This document shows, one piece after another, positions 1 through 13,321 of a DNA stretch of 60,246 nt (within the stretch, counting starts at the first letter, position 1; each line of letters opens with the position of its first letter). A program made the translations under genes and the position numbers. The notes under the pieces are model-generated. The model saw only the letters and a program-made list of their open reading frames with translations, ran no database searches and had not been told where the DNA came from. Source of the DNA: Saccoglossus kowalevskii (taxonomy: Eukaryota; Hemichordata; Enteropneusta; Harrimaniidae); assembly GCF_000003605.2 (NCBI RefSeq), contig NW_003135835.1, positions 275,829-336,074 on the forward strand, read 5' to 3'.

Positions 1-37
1 TCATATTTATAATCGTGATGGTTATGATTGTTTTCAG

Positions 38-3000
38 TTGTTTTGTCCTTTGGGTTTAGCCATTGGTTATGGTTTGTCAAGTGCCAGTAGTACACTGTTA
101 TCGCAGGTACGTTTCAAAAATATATATCTTGCATCTGAATATGTCTTTCACGATTGTTTACTTGGGAGAATTACAGTCGATCAAAACGAAGTTGAAAATT
201 GAAACTGAAATTGTACCCGTAAAACGATTTTAGATTCACCTAATATAATTATTTTATTCTCCCTGGTTTTTAGACTACAGAACAATCGAGTGAAAGACTG
301 ATTTAATGCTTGTTATTAGTTATCTAGCAGACAATCTCTTTTGTTTTACCATCAAATGATTCAACAATACAGAACTGCACGTTACTATTAATTAATACAC
401 ACACTATGATGTATTGTTTCAGTAGCGTTGTTATAGCTAATAATTATTAGAACATATGTTAGTAGTTGGAAATTTCAATACACTTTGTATATATTAGTTG
501 TGTAGTTAAATGCTTCCCATAAACCAACAGAACAATTTTCGTTAGAATAAATAATTTTTCAAACAAATACTGCTAAGTAAGTAATATGCTCAAACGTGTT
601 TAATTTGGTTTGTTGATATGAAGGTAGCTTATGTATGAATGTCGTGATTAATATAAAGCATATCATTGTTTTAGAGGCTGACTTTATTTCATATGCACCA
701 TAAATAATTTGATTACACAAGAATATTACAGAAAACGATAATTTGTTATTTTGCCTTTTATTTGTCTTGAATTATGACTGAAAGAACCTGAATGAAAATA
801 AAAACTATCTATGTGCTCAACAACTCACGTATGAACAATAACTTTAATAAATGTGATTTTATTTGGTAGAATATTGTATCTTTCTGCATGAAAATGAAAG
901 GATTTCACAATGTCAAAAACGAAAAGTTTATCTCAGCGTTCTGAGCTGTATTGCAGTCAGCATGACTTCACGAGCGTAATTTGTAAATATGTGAAATATG
1001 AATATGAAATTTTAGTAACCACTAATTCATTTACAATTTGTTTAACCTAAAGACGTTTGGAAGTGGAAATTATATACAAGTTGGTATTGTGTTGCAGCGT
1101 TCTATCTATGTTCTTCTTCTATCTGTTTTCCCATCTTGTGCCATACTCTACAATGCTGAAATAATATTGTTGTTTTGCAAGCAAGATCCAACAATTGCAA
1201 GGTGAGAACACATTGACAAATTGACACATTTTAAAGCCCACCATCAAACAATTACTATTTTATAGAAAGACACCCACACCAACATTCACACAAAAAACAA
1301 AAAAACACAACTTTAGTTATTTAAGTTTGAACTACTCTGACCAACTGTACAAAGCTAAATGGGAAAATGGCAAAGCTACATAATCATTCACAAATTACAG
1401 ACACGCATGATAAAGTGACTTTTACATTTCATTCCTCATCTGCATTCTTGCAAATTTAAAAAAAGTTAAAAAATATACATTATTATTTCTTTTCCAGCCT
1501 AAGTATTTTTATACAACAACAAAGGATGTTTAAGTAAATCGAGTTGCATCTCATAGTACAATTTCGTCTAATAACAGAATATTGTTCATAGTATGCCTTG
1601 TTGTACATATACATACTCATTAGAACGTGGCGATGGTTTCGTTTTCATTCATTGATGTATGTTTTTTTCCTTTATTTCATATCTTTACTTTTTATAATGT
1701 TAAATACATATTTTGTGTCAACAACATCTTGAGTATTGCAAATTACAGTATGAGACTTTGCAAAGTTATGCATCATTGTTTAAGTAATAAACACTGTGTT
1801 CATCCCGTTTTAAAGGTTAGGTGGCGTATATTGCAAGATTTCATGCTTCTCACTTCCGGTAAGACACCCTCCTAAGTGATTATCTTGAATATATCTTGAA
1901 TATAAGCTACTTTCTACTCGCCAACATGTGCATCCAGATAAGGTATGCATTCATATCCTTTATTTTACATTGTTATATAATAATATACACTAGTTTTCTA
2001 CAATGTATTCAGAGTTTGTTCATTAGCTTTACGTTGGTGGCATACCTACAAAGCCAGAGTATTATCAAGCCGATAGTCATTACTCACGTTGCTGCAGCAG
2101 TCTGTCAAGCTGTCACAAGCTACTTTCTGGTATTGCAATTTTCGCTTGGTTTTAGGTAAGTTTAGTTTTCATTTAGAAGCGAGTACATACTGCACCCGGT
2201 CATTATATCAGTTAAAATGGTTGTCTATCTCTATCGACGCTGATAATACATAATTTACGTACATTGTCTGGTTATTTTTTTGTTTAGTGGGGCTGTTTGG
2301 TCACAGGTTGTAACCTATTGGTTTTTGGCTGGTGTGCTTGTCATCTATATAAAAGTAGCATCTATACAAGAACAAACGTGGGGAGGTAAGTTGTTATACT
2401 ATTTCGTAATATAAAGCTTTATTGTCGAATTCTTTACATTATATACATGCTATCCCTGCACCGTGACGTCTATTTTTAATCCATATATGAGGTGTACACA
2501 CACATAAATGAAAAATCTTCCAGGCAGAAAAATATACTATGTTGTTGTAGGATTAACTATTTCGTATACAACATGCTATATGTGCACATGGCGCCCTCCT
2601 GTGATGAACTATCAGTATTCTTTGGTATGAACTCATTATCTGATCGCCACCTTGAATAATTCACGTCGTGGGGAAGGGCAATACAAAGAATTTGCCTAAT
2701 TGGGACGTGTCCCTGAAATGGGTCTCGTTTTTTTGGATTTTAGATATAATTATCGGTCTTATTTCTGGTCAAGATAGGTATAAATATTGGTAATATTTTT
2801 CCGATTTGGTATACTATTTTCAAAATTCATATTTTAATAAATCAATACACAATGCAACTGTTCGCTTACATGTGCATCTATTGAAGATGCTCTTCTAATA
2901 GAGCAAATACGATAACTGTTTTATTTGGAAGAACAGTGATGGCAGAAATGGTACTTTGGTATAAATATGGGTATAGCTTTTGCCACGATAATTTCAATAT

Positions 3001-6000
3001 GGCTGCATTTCAATTTTTTTGTCAAAAACATTGATATGTTTTACTCTGAGTTGCATTGTAAATAAACTATATCGGTTGACAGGCGCTATCTATGTTGGGG
3101 AGAATGGAATTGTCGGATACCACTGCTTGATATTGTCTCGATTGGTGCTCAGATTAATAGTATTGTCATTAGCAGGTCTCGGAACATTGTGCAGAACGTC
3201 ATATCCAAGCTGTGCGTTCTGCCATGTCAGCCATGAATCTACCTAACAAACATTCTCTCACAATAGTCCTGATATACTGATTAGCTGTATTGAAAGTAGC
3301 TGGTGAATTAAATTATAGAATCATAGAAAAACATCTCTTCCACCAATTCAATCAGTTAGTGCCTCAGTATGCATTCGTCTTGTGAATTATGATTAATTGC
3401 ATGAAGTTGACTGGGATCTAATGGCTTCAGGTCTCAACATCAATTTTTTTTTTCACATGGCTAAAAGTACAGGATATAAAAAGAACATTGTTATGAACAT
3501 CTGAATAAATATTTGACCTTTCATCCAACATTACCCTGCTTTTTATTAGAAAAACTACATTACTCATTAATATTTAAGGGACATTAACAAGGAATATGCC
3601 AATCCCCATATTGAGTTACACAATCTACACATCCTGGTTATTTTCCTGAATTAAAACAATTCCTGCACATTCCGTTACTATGATGCACAATTTCAAATAA
3701 AAAACAAATGCTCATATTACTACATACCTCAAATCGGAATAAATTATTAAAAAATGTCAAGTTTTTGTTGGAGCCATATTCCAGGTATTCGTTAATGAAG
3801 TTGGTTCAAATCTGTTACTGAAATGTTTATACATGTCGAGATGCTCAACACGTACAATATACAGATATATACACATGCACATAGATATAACATGCGAGTT
3901 ATACAATAATGAACCATTCCAAATTTATCTTTGTGTTGTTATTAAACAGGTTGGACAGTAGAAGGTCTATACGATTGGAACGAAATTGTACATTTGGGGA
4001 TCCCAGGCATAATATTTACGATTATGGAATGGAGTTGTTTTGATATTCCATCTTTGGTAGCAGGTATCCATTTGATTAGTTCAAGTTCGCGAAATATTAG
4101 AACATGGAATACAATGTATTTTGGAAATCGTCAGCAATATAATACGTGCATGATAATATAATATGTATCGATCGAAGTGAGTAATCATTGATATCATTCT
4201 GAACCACTCATATGCACATTTAACTTCATTGTGTTTCATTTAAAATTCTCACTTTATATTTTGTTCTAAAACATGCAGGCTTGCTAGGTGACGATCAACT
4301 TGCAGTCTATTCCATAATATGGCAAGTGCTAAACATTTCAATTATGGTAAGTTGAATATAAAAATGTAACGCTTGCCGAGAAAACGGAGCAAAGGTAAAA
4401 AGCTCAGTGTTATTTCTATACAATCGGGTTGTTCAAGTGTACATATAACATTTAAATGTTTCATCCCAGAAGGAAAATGCTACAAGTTAGATCTGAATAA
4501 TACATGCTTCTTCAGCGTAAAGTTCACCAGAGTACGCATTCGCAAAATACATTTTCTCTATATATGGCGTGCATTGGTAAATCTATACATTGTGGATGAA
4601 TACATCCAATCCAAAACATGCAATGAATGGGATATGGAATTATATAAATTATACGCTTAATAAACCAACACATATATTTATCCCATCAACAAATCTGTCT
4701 TGTCTACAAAGGATTTTAAATGTTACTTCATGTTATTGTTTTTGTTCACTCTGTTATTATTAAGGTTACTAGCAAAGCCTGTAACCTTTATGTTATTGTT
4801 CTTTTTCTACACAGAAATGTTCAGTCATTCTAAAATAAACAAACAGATAATCAATCAACTTGTGAAAATGTGCAGTGAAAAATCTTTCAATTTTTGTCGG
4901 CCATCATTCCCAAGCACTTAAAATAATATATATATATATATTAAGGGAAACCTCAAAATAGTCTATTTTGTAATTATTTTCGCTATTCTATTTTATTTTG
5001 AACATCCCCCAGTCCTACTCACAAAATCACTCAATACTCAACTTTCATAACTTCGTGTCTTGGTGTTGGAATATCACCGTGTGTATTGTGAATTCATATA
5101 ATAAATATTAGTATTCGCCCCACAATATCGAAGAAACGTTATTAAATGATATTTTGTAACATACAACAAAATGGTCGTTAATTGAACCCATTCTACGACA
5201 TATTGTGAAACCGCGGGAAACTAAATTTTAGTACTCACATTTTATGTTTGCAAATGTAACATGTCTGTTTTTGCTATCATAGCCTTGTTTCAGCATGGCT
5301 CGAATTGTCATTGTACGTGTTGGAAATTTCCTGGGAAAGTACGAACCTTCCCACGCACGAATCGCTGGACGTGTAGCTTTATTGATCAACGGTAAGTGCG
5401 TACCTTGTTTTGTCATTTAATTTCGTGAAAACTGTGACGGTTTCAGACTAGTTTCTTGCGGAAGTGAGCACGAGTTGCTTTAACGTTGTGTACAATACAT
5501 TACTGCGTAGCCTCCCGCGTGACAATAAATAAATTTTATATCATCAAATATTGAAACTGACAAAATAATAAATGGAGTACACAAACATATCACAACAAGG
5601 ATACATATGAGAAGTTTGTGATTGATTCGTTTACTGCTAACATTTTTTTACTAATCACGATATTTCTTTCTTTTGTTTTTGCAGTGATTTCCACCATCAT
5701 CATTGTGATTATTGTAGTGTGTATGCGCAACATTTTACCACTGCTTTTCACTAGTGACAAGTGAGTTGAAATTTGAACTTGATGAACCATTTAGATGTTC
5801 TCATGGCGTGGCCAACCAGAATGTTTTTTTTTTAATAATGGCGTCCAGCGATGACATTGCATGTAAACATTGACTTTGCTGTCTTTATTGACGTTTCAAC
5901 AACTGCATGGTAGACAAAATTACATATATAGTGAGATATATATTTGTTAATAAAATGTTCGAATAAAAATTCATTGATGTTTTAAGTATAAGACCAAGTC

Positions 6001-8786
6001 GTGTGAAAACAAGTGAATGTATTGCAGCCATTTTGTAGATGTACTGTCAGTGGATGGCCGAAAAATGTTACTAGAAAGTAATGTTTTGGTAAAAATAGCC
6101 TATTGTTCCGAAATGTAATAAAATTGTGTTAAACAAAATATTGCCAAAACACTGAATTCTCATATGAAACCAGTATTTATTTTTACATTTTTTGATTAAA
6201 TGTTTTTTTGAATCGACGCGTATTCTATATTAACCACGCTCTGGGTACTATATAATTAATCGAGCAGTAATTGACAATTAATCACATTTCCGTGGTTTTA
6301 AAGTAATGCGATGTGTGTCAAAATTGACTGATTATGAAATATCAAATATGAAAGTACTCCAAGTAATGTTTTTTTAAAAAAGTCTCCAGTAGTTAATGGG
6401 AATAACTTACGAACTTAAGAATGGCTCGATGACAGAATCGGGAAACTTCGATATCAAATTATGGGAAATATAATGTCAATTCTGAAACTTGAATTAAAAC
6501 TTAAAAAAAATATACAAATAATATACATGTTTTATTTTATTTTGGTGGGTATTGATTAATTATTTTTGTTTTATTCCACCCACATTAGACGCTACTCACG
6601 TCCTTTGTCATATAAATAAAACATGGCGTTTTAAAGAGACATGTACATAAACATAATCAGATGTAAGTCGGTATTATGGTGGGCAGTGTTACCAACTAAC
6701 ATTTAGCTATATTGATGTAACACGATGTTGTATTGTTACTGAACGGCTGTATATGTATTGATTGCGAGTGTACATGTACGTGTTATTATCAAAGCAGGTT
6801 ATCAAAGCAGCATGTAGCGGTCAAAACAATAGAGACTCGAACGCGTCTTTTATTAATCAATGTACAGAAATAACATTGAAACCGTTAATTAGTTCAAGTT
6901 TTTGTTAATGTTTCCTTTCACAACATGTTCCAACTTATCGTGTAAAAAGTAATATCTGTTGCCAATTACAAATTTATATGCCAACATTAAAGTGCTCAAG
7001 TTGTCATGTAGAACGATTTGCATATCGCGTAAACTATATACATTACATTACATTACATTACATTTGCTGTATGTACATTTCATGGGACACATTTTGATAC
7101 TACGTATTTCTTTTTATTGCCATAGATATATTGTTCAGTTGACGTCATCAACCTTACCAGTTTTAGTATTGCTTATTCCCTACAGCAACGCAGTAAGTAT
7201 TTATATATGAAATTACCGTCGCTGATTCTGATATAATGTTTCTCTCGGCATGTATGAATCGATAAATGTGGGTGTATAAAAATAAAATGGCTTTCTATAG
7301 CAGGATATATACACCTCTCATATAAACAATTATTTAATATTGAATGAGTGTTCAGCGCACAACTGTCTCAAATATCCGTCTTATACCAGATTACCCAAGC
7401 TGCTATTTTACAAGGAATCGGACATCAACGGACAGTAGCAATTTACAGTTTTATAGTATACTATCTTATTGGTTTACCGATTGGTTTTTTCTTAATATTC
7501 GTCGTTAAAACTGGAATGGTTGGTAAGTCTTCCGAATTAATTACATTTCTTTTAATATCGTTAATTTATCGACACTGTTAAATCTGCCAGGAATAATGAT
7601 ATATTTGTAACTGTTCGTGACATGCATATCATGGCAGTTCCATGTGACATATATTGTTAACACATATACACAATTAATGAGTCATGTTGAATACTGACTT
7701 CAAACGCTGCTCCATTCATAGCCAGCTGTACTTCACATGGTATCTAGCGATCACATATATTAGAGTTGCTATGTTTTGATCGGACCCTTCCCCTTTTATT
7801 CTCTGTCTCGGGGTGTTTGGCAACCTTCCCATGATGTATCCATAATGCAACGCATGCGATAATTTAAAGAGCCACCCTGGTGCCAGAGAGCTGTATTTTA
7901 TCGCGTGATTGGCGGATAACCTAATATCTCATTTTGACAATGCACTTTCATTACCTGGTAAAACAAGTTGACCACTTGACGTGTGTGGCTTCACGAATTT
8001 AACGAAACAAATAGCGATAATATACAATATACTTATACTATATACAAATAGCGACTGTAAATTGTTTAAGAACTAAAATATTATTAATCAATCAGATATT
8101 GTGAGGGCCCTCGTGATATATGATATATGCAAGAAAGTAGTTTACCACGTCATAATCAACATGTTCATATTTTGTAGGCTACTGGATTGGTATATTTTTA
8201 GCCTCAGTGTGTCAGAGTCTCTTCTATGATATTGCAATCACGAGGATCGATTGGGTACAAGAGGCAGAAAAGGTGATTTCCAATTATAATTTAGGTTGTA
8301 GTTGTGACATTACAAGTTGCATTCATAAAATAAAATAAAAGTTAATATATTCTATTTTGGTAAAATTTCCCACGAGATAATAACCTGAGTAATACATCTT
8401 TCTTTCTTTGCCAGGCTCACATGCGTGCTTACATCAATATACAGGGCAAGTATACTACATCTTTAAACACCTCCGATGACGATTTTGCGGAAGATTATAT
8501 AATAGAAAACCTTAATTCAAAGAGCAACTATCATTATGATGCCACATACGATGGTCAGAATGAGAGTACTTCACTCTGTATGAAAGAGAATGGCTCAACA
8601 AAATCATTTTCTACAAATGAACGACCAGTTATCAAATCAATAATAATGAAACGAATTGCAGTCCTTGTTTGTATGATTATTGTTCTTATAGTCGGTGTCT
8701 TGATTGAAAGTTCGATGACGTCAAGAGTAAGGGAATTTATGAAGGAGGAACTTAATGTGGATTTCAATGCTACATCTATAGAGTGA
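38..8786 (+). CDS. SLC47A: MATE family (SLC47-like) multidrug and toxin extrusion transporter, 5'-truncated by the window edge
   Basis: Multi-pass membrane antiporter of the MATE family, expected to export organic cations in exchange for protons. Exons: 38-106, 1053-1201, 1816-1858, 2013-2155, 2288-2385, 3950-4063, 4279-4346, 5283-5391, 5685-5760, 7126-7192, 7390-7522, 8178-8272, 8415-8786. All have AG/GT borders and matching phases and total 1536 nt (511 codons plus stop). Family signatures: GYGLSSASSTLLSQ then TFGSGN across exons 1-2 (usual form LISQTYGSGN), YLQSQSI, GIPGIIFTIMEW, VRVGNFLG, GHQRTVAIYSFIVYYLIGLP and a C-terminal hydrophobic segment at about 8640-8705 (TM13-like). About 58 N-terminal residues lie upstream; exons of the duplicate at 14873-15363 show what they should look like, giving about 569 residues, the usual animal length. 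The acidic residue of the MEW motif is kept, but the expected YEL glutamate reads Q (IIWQVL). Start codon not in window. Confidence 0.93.
7043..7070 (+). repeat. (CATTA)n microsatellite
   Basis: Short run of CATTA units in the intron before the MATE exon at 7126. The duplicate has only about two units at 20763-20775, so it expanded or contracted after the duplication. Confidence 0.7.
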
Positions 8787-8918
8787 CAGTGTATTCAGAC
8801 ATGTAAACGTATATAGAGCCTCGAGAAGTTTAATCCATGATAACCACCAAGTGTTTTAGAATATGAAGTGTGACCCATAAAATTTAAATTGAGTTATATT
8901 ACAACACTACTGTTTTGA

Positions 8919-8942
8919 AATAAAACATTAAAGTATAAATAA
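8919..8942 (+). promoter_or_regulatory. Polyadenylation signals of the MATE gene
   Basis: A canonical AATAAA lies at 8919-8924, 133 bases after the stop codon, and a second AATAAA at about 8937-8942. The homologous segment of the duplicate (about 23085-23100) keeps the first signal. Position and sequence fit a 3' end; cleavage site not determined. Confidence 0.5.
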
Positions 8943-9381
8943 ATGTGTGCGCACTTAGAAAAACACTTCAAGTGTATATTTTTTTGTTTACATATAACAC
9001 ATTACGTAGTATTTTTACCCCGGGGATTTCACATGCATTGAAAGATGTAAAGGCATGAGGAATAGTGTCTTAACTGGTTTTAATGGGGCGTTTACTATAA
9101 TAACGCTTTGAAAAGTGATTTCACACATTTTTGAAAAGTACTTTCACGCAAAACACAACCTGAATATTTAGAGGGCTTTTACCAGGGACACAAAAAATAT
9201 TAATGCACTTGCGTGTGGCACACAAGCATTTCTCCATTTTGGAAGGTTTCGCAATCTAGCACTTTGCAATACTGCACAATAATGATAACATGCAATAAAG
9301 AAATTACATTCGTAAATATTTAGTACTTTAAACAATAATAAGGTAAGTTTGTGTAAAACGTTTAAAAAAAGACATGTATAA

Positions 9382-9564
9382 TTATGTCATTGACTTATGT
9401 TGCACCTGAATAAATGTGTTTACTGAAATTAGAAGATTTCCTGAACTGTGGAACAATATCAATATTGTGAACATGAACACATTAAAACCTATGAGTAATA
9501 CACCTAAAATACACCATCCCTCAGCACTTTGCCTGATTGCGCTATCACAAAGCACATCATATTC
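9382..9564 (-). CDS. Possible terminal exon of an unidentified single-pass membrane protein
   Basis: Reading leftwards, an excellent acceptor (long T/C-rich tract ending CCCCAG at 9565-9570) opens a 61-codon frame that starts EYDVLCDSAIRQSAEGW. A strong hydrophobic segment (ILGVLLIGFNVFMFTILILF) follows, then a short polar tail and a stop. This looks like a last exon with one transmembrane helix. The open frame just upstream (about 10224-9964, minus) could hold another exon but has no convincing donor. It lies in the tract unique to copy 1. No family recognised; it could be chance. Confidence 0.3.
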   Translation of the reverse strand, partial: EYDVLCDSAIRQSAEGWCILGVLLIGFNVFMFTILILFHSSGNLLISVNTFIQVQHKSMT

Positions 9565-11324
9565 CTGGGGAAAAGAAAAATAGTGAAACAAATAAAAAAA
9601 ATCATTAGTTTCAGAGAAACTTCCTTCTTCACTGGAAATAAATTTATCATATTTCAATCCCATTGTCATCTATTCATCAAATTTGTGCATCTATTCATTT
9701 TTCTATTTTTCCCATTTTTAAAATAACCCCATAACACGGCTCAGTGTGATATTTTACAAGTATATTTATCTATCGTGGCATAGGAGAAAAGGCGAAAATC
9801 AGCAATAATCCATATTAACATGACAAATATACTGGCCAAATCATCTCATTCGCTCTAGCAAAACCTGCTATTTTCTCTCCAAGCTGAAAAATATATTATT
9901 ATCAATAGTAGTCATTGCAACCAATGCAATATTAAAATCAAAGATATGTGATGTAAAATATTATTATAATGGAAGTTCATGCCAGGTGGAAACAAAAATA
10001 TGACCACCCATCAGTAACACAAATCTAAGTCCATTTTCTGGGTAAATTCTGGTTACTATAATTTTATTTTGTAACTCATATAAAGTCTCTAAAAGAGTGT
10101 GATAAGAATCCTTTTGTACTGATAATGCATTTATTTGAGTTAAATAATTTATACTACGAATATGGGACACACTTGTACTATTGATGCAGGAATTTAAGAC
10201 GTTATTCTGCGCATATACAGACAACGAATATTTCCTTACAAACCCTTAGTCGGGGAAATTGTCTGCACGTATTGAATAATGTATGAGAATACTTTTTCAG
10301 GACTCCCGAATCTACTATTCCTCACCAAAAAGTAAGCTGTTAACAACCATTTACACGGTTGTGGCAATATTTAGATAAGCTTGCGATAGGTAGATGTGAT
10401 GCTTGAATACATCTTGTTCGTCTTTCCATATTATTTGAAACCATATGTTTATTCAAAATCAGGCAATTATAAGAGAGAACAGATATTCTTGGGTGACCGG
10501 TACATCAGTGACACATACATTAGTTTCTCATGCTAAATCAATATAACCTAATATATGTCAAAATAAATGGAGCATTCGAATTACAAAACACATTCACCAT
10601 TTTAAAATTTCGTTCAAGAAAACTAAATTTAGCGCATAAATTCGTTTCATACTGCACCAGGTACCATTGAACTCGCCCCCATTAAAAGCGTGCTCCAATG
10701 TATTAGGAACCAATTGTGGTCACTGGGGCTGAACAATTTCAGAGGTTTGTTCTTCCATTGCTAGATAGCAAATTCATCTGGCATCAGTCACCATGTCAGA
10801 CCCTACTCTGATAGATTCAAAAATACAACAGTTTCAACAAGGGATTATTGATGTAGAACAATTTTACAGAATTGTATTTGGCCGGCCAGTGCGATATTCA
10901 TTAAAATATAGATTCACATATACTGTTCCAATCAGTGACGTTTTTGTCTTGTATTGCAGTATTATATTGCAATCCGAACTTTTGAGGATGCTGTGGACAA
11001 CACAGACTAATTGAGACATGTTAAATAGATCTCCCCCAAAAATGAGAGGAATATTTTAGTCGCAACCGTTAACACTAACATTCAATTCTAAAATTTGGTG
11101 CAACGTTATTTACAGATCGGCACGCCAATCAGGGAAATTACATTTAGCCAAGCAATTACACTTGCACAATAGAGAAATAACGCATGGCATTGGACATGTT
11201 TTTACTTTCTTGAGCTGTTGGTCGAACAAACAAACCTAGTGAAAATGAATTCATGGCATTGTCGATATGTTATGCTATATGCTAACCTCTTTAAAATATA
11301 CCGAAAGCGTTCTTTGTGCCCCCA

Positions 11325-11478
11325 TCCCGAACTCCTAACTCTACCCCTACCCTCCAGCTCTTCCAAAATGAATTGTATATGTCCCTCTTAAGGACCCTTA
11401 TCTAGAAGGGCATATACAAGTGAATTGGTGGGGGGTGGCTTTGGTCAGAGTTAGAATTAGGGGTATGGGTACAACTTC
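11325..11478. repeat. Imperfect inverted repeat (foldback)
   Basis: The left arm (about 11328-11392) and the reverse complement of the right arm (about 11407-11475) share CTAACTCT, CCCCTACC-like and GTATATG(T/C)CC blocks in the same order around a short centre (CTTAAGGACCC). It may be a small MITE or a decayed foldback element. Matches were made by eye and are imperfect. Confidence 0.4.
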
Positions 11479-12629
11479 TTCTAAAAAGCCTTTCAATTCA
11501 TTTTGTAATAGTAAATTATAGTCAATAAAAGCAACACAATATCTACAAGTTTTGTTAAGATGGCTTCCGGCGTACCATGTGCCCTCGGACACTTCAATAA
11601 TATTTCGGTTGCTGTTTCTTCACTCACCTATATTTTAGCTCACATGTGCAATTGTTTATAGCTATATCAATTGTGTCATAGAAGGCTCGTGCGCAGGTCA
11701 CTTTTACATACGTAGTGGAAACAACATCAGTTTACTTGTTTTCACTACATTACAAAAACGCTATTTCATTGTTCAAACACTAGTATATTGTATATTTTAG
11801 TTATAACTTAGAGGAGCGCATTCAGGTTATACGTAAATAATTTACAAAGGTGCCGATTGAATCAGCATATTATCTAACATCCTAAACTATTTCCTGATCG
11901 TCTAGTTACGTTAATGGCATATATATCATAATGTTTACTCACTCGTTCCAGGTTCAAATCACAGACTATAGTTTAATTTCTATTTACTCAATTGTGTTAG
12001 TACTGTTGGCTTCATCACATTGGTTGCATTAGTCTAAAAATGTTCTATCTATAAACACTTTAATGACACATTTTTGTCGCCGTGAAACACTCAGTGTTTG
12101 ATGTGAAAAATTGTATTTTAAAGTGTTTAATATGTGCCTAATTTTCATCCAAAAATGTTTTAATAATTCCGAAAAACACTTGCCTATAAATCACGTCTGT
12201 TGGTATTTGAAAGAATAAGCTTATTCATAATTTACAGGTGTGTGTATATTTAGAAATGACATGCTCATTTCTATAATTATTTCTGGATGAATTAAACTGT
12301 CCGTATTTAATTTGTTGTACACACGGGCATAGTCCTCATTATAAGTACGTTCTCCATATCTCAGTCTTAATACTATACACTCAGGAAATGCTCGGTATTT
12401 TGGAAAACGTCATTAAACACAGCTCAGGTATGTGTACAGTTATTTGATGACACTTTATGTATGTATTAATGAATACCAATAGACATGGTAGAAGAGGTTC
12501 GCTGTTGTAGCCGTCTGAGTAGCGTTAGTATATCTCATATGAGGACTATACTGGTAGAATATTACATGAGGTCTTTCAAAATATCACGCTGTTTTTTAAT
12601 TTGTTCTGTGGTTCTTTACTTCTTCCAAT

Positions 12630-13321
12630 NNNNNNNNNNNNNNNNNNNNNNNNNNNNNNNNNNNNNNNNNNNNNNNNNNNNNNNNNNNNNNNNNNNNNNN
12701 NNNNNNNNNNNNNNNNNNNNNNNNNNNNNNNNNNNNNNNNNNNNNNNNNNNNNNNNNNNNNNNNNNNNNNNNNNNNNNNNNNNNNNNNNNNNNNNNNNNN
12801 NNNNNNNNNNNNNNNNNNNNNNNNNNNNNNNNNNNNNNNNNNNNNNNNNNNNNNNNNNNNNNNNNNNNNNNNNNNNNNNNNNNNNNNNNNNNNNNNNNNN
12901 NNNNNNNNNNNNNNNNNNNNNNNNNNNNNNNNNNNNNNNNNNNNNNNNNNNNNNNNNNNNNNNNNNNNNNNNNNNNNNNNNNNNNNNNNNNNNNNNNNNN
13001 NNNNNNNNNNNNNNNNNNNNNNNNNNNNNNNNNNNNNNNNNNNNNNNNNNNNNNNNNNNNNNNNNNNNNNNNNNNNNNNNNNNNNNNNNNNNNNNNNNNN
13101 NNNNNNNNNNNNNNNNNNNNNNNNNNNNNNNNNNNNNNNNNNNNNNNNNNNNNNNNNNNNNNNNNNNNNNNNNNNNNNNNNNNNNNNNNNNNNNNNNNNN
13201 NNNNNNNNNNNNNNNNNNNNNNNNNNNNNNNNNNNNNNNNNNNNNNNNNNNNNNNNNNNNNNNNNNNNNNNNNNNNNNNNNNNNNNNNNNNNNNNNNNNN
13301 NNNNNNNNNNNNNNNNNNNNN
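12630..13321. other. Assembly gap (692 N)
   Basis: A run of N. The open frames that appear to cross it are artefacts. An AG acceptor (TATTTCAG) follows immediately at 13323-13330 and a possible GT donor lies at about 13369, but the 39-nt piece between them matches nothing I recognise. Confidence 0.99.

Larger units (their letters stand above)
1..10920 (+). repeat. Tandem segmental duplication, copy 1
   Basis: Exons, introns and 3' flank of the first MATE gene are matched along their length by 15412-24920, with closely similar intron sequence as well as exons. The offset shrinks from about 15.4 kb at the left to about 14.0 kb at the right because copy 2 has net deletions. Homology is still clear around 10163-10250 and 10650-10920 (GGCCGGCCAGTGCG near 10878) and then stops. 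The tract at about 8945-10160 has no counterpart in copy 2. The unit starts left of the window. Confidence 0.85.
8943..12629. other. Intergenic spacer after MATE copy 1
   Basis: AT-rich sequence. It holds the end of the duplicated block (to about 10920), the possible minus-strand exon at 9382-9564 and the foldback repeat at 11325-11478. I see no other supported gene. Short open frames here lack splice context or family signatures. Confidence 0.6.

Noticed and set aside
273-330. Possible short MATE exon after a TTTTAG acceptor at 268-273
   Set aside because: It lacks a donor and the TYGS-type motif; the true continuation (TFGSGN) is at 1053.
1896-2012. Possible MATE exon encoding FLLANMCIQI
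   Set aside because: The exon starting at 2013 already supplies the right number of residues after the LP of the previous exon. Including this piece would add extra residues and does not fit the phase in copy 1.
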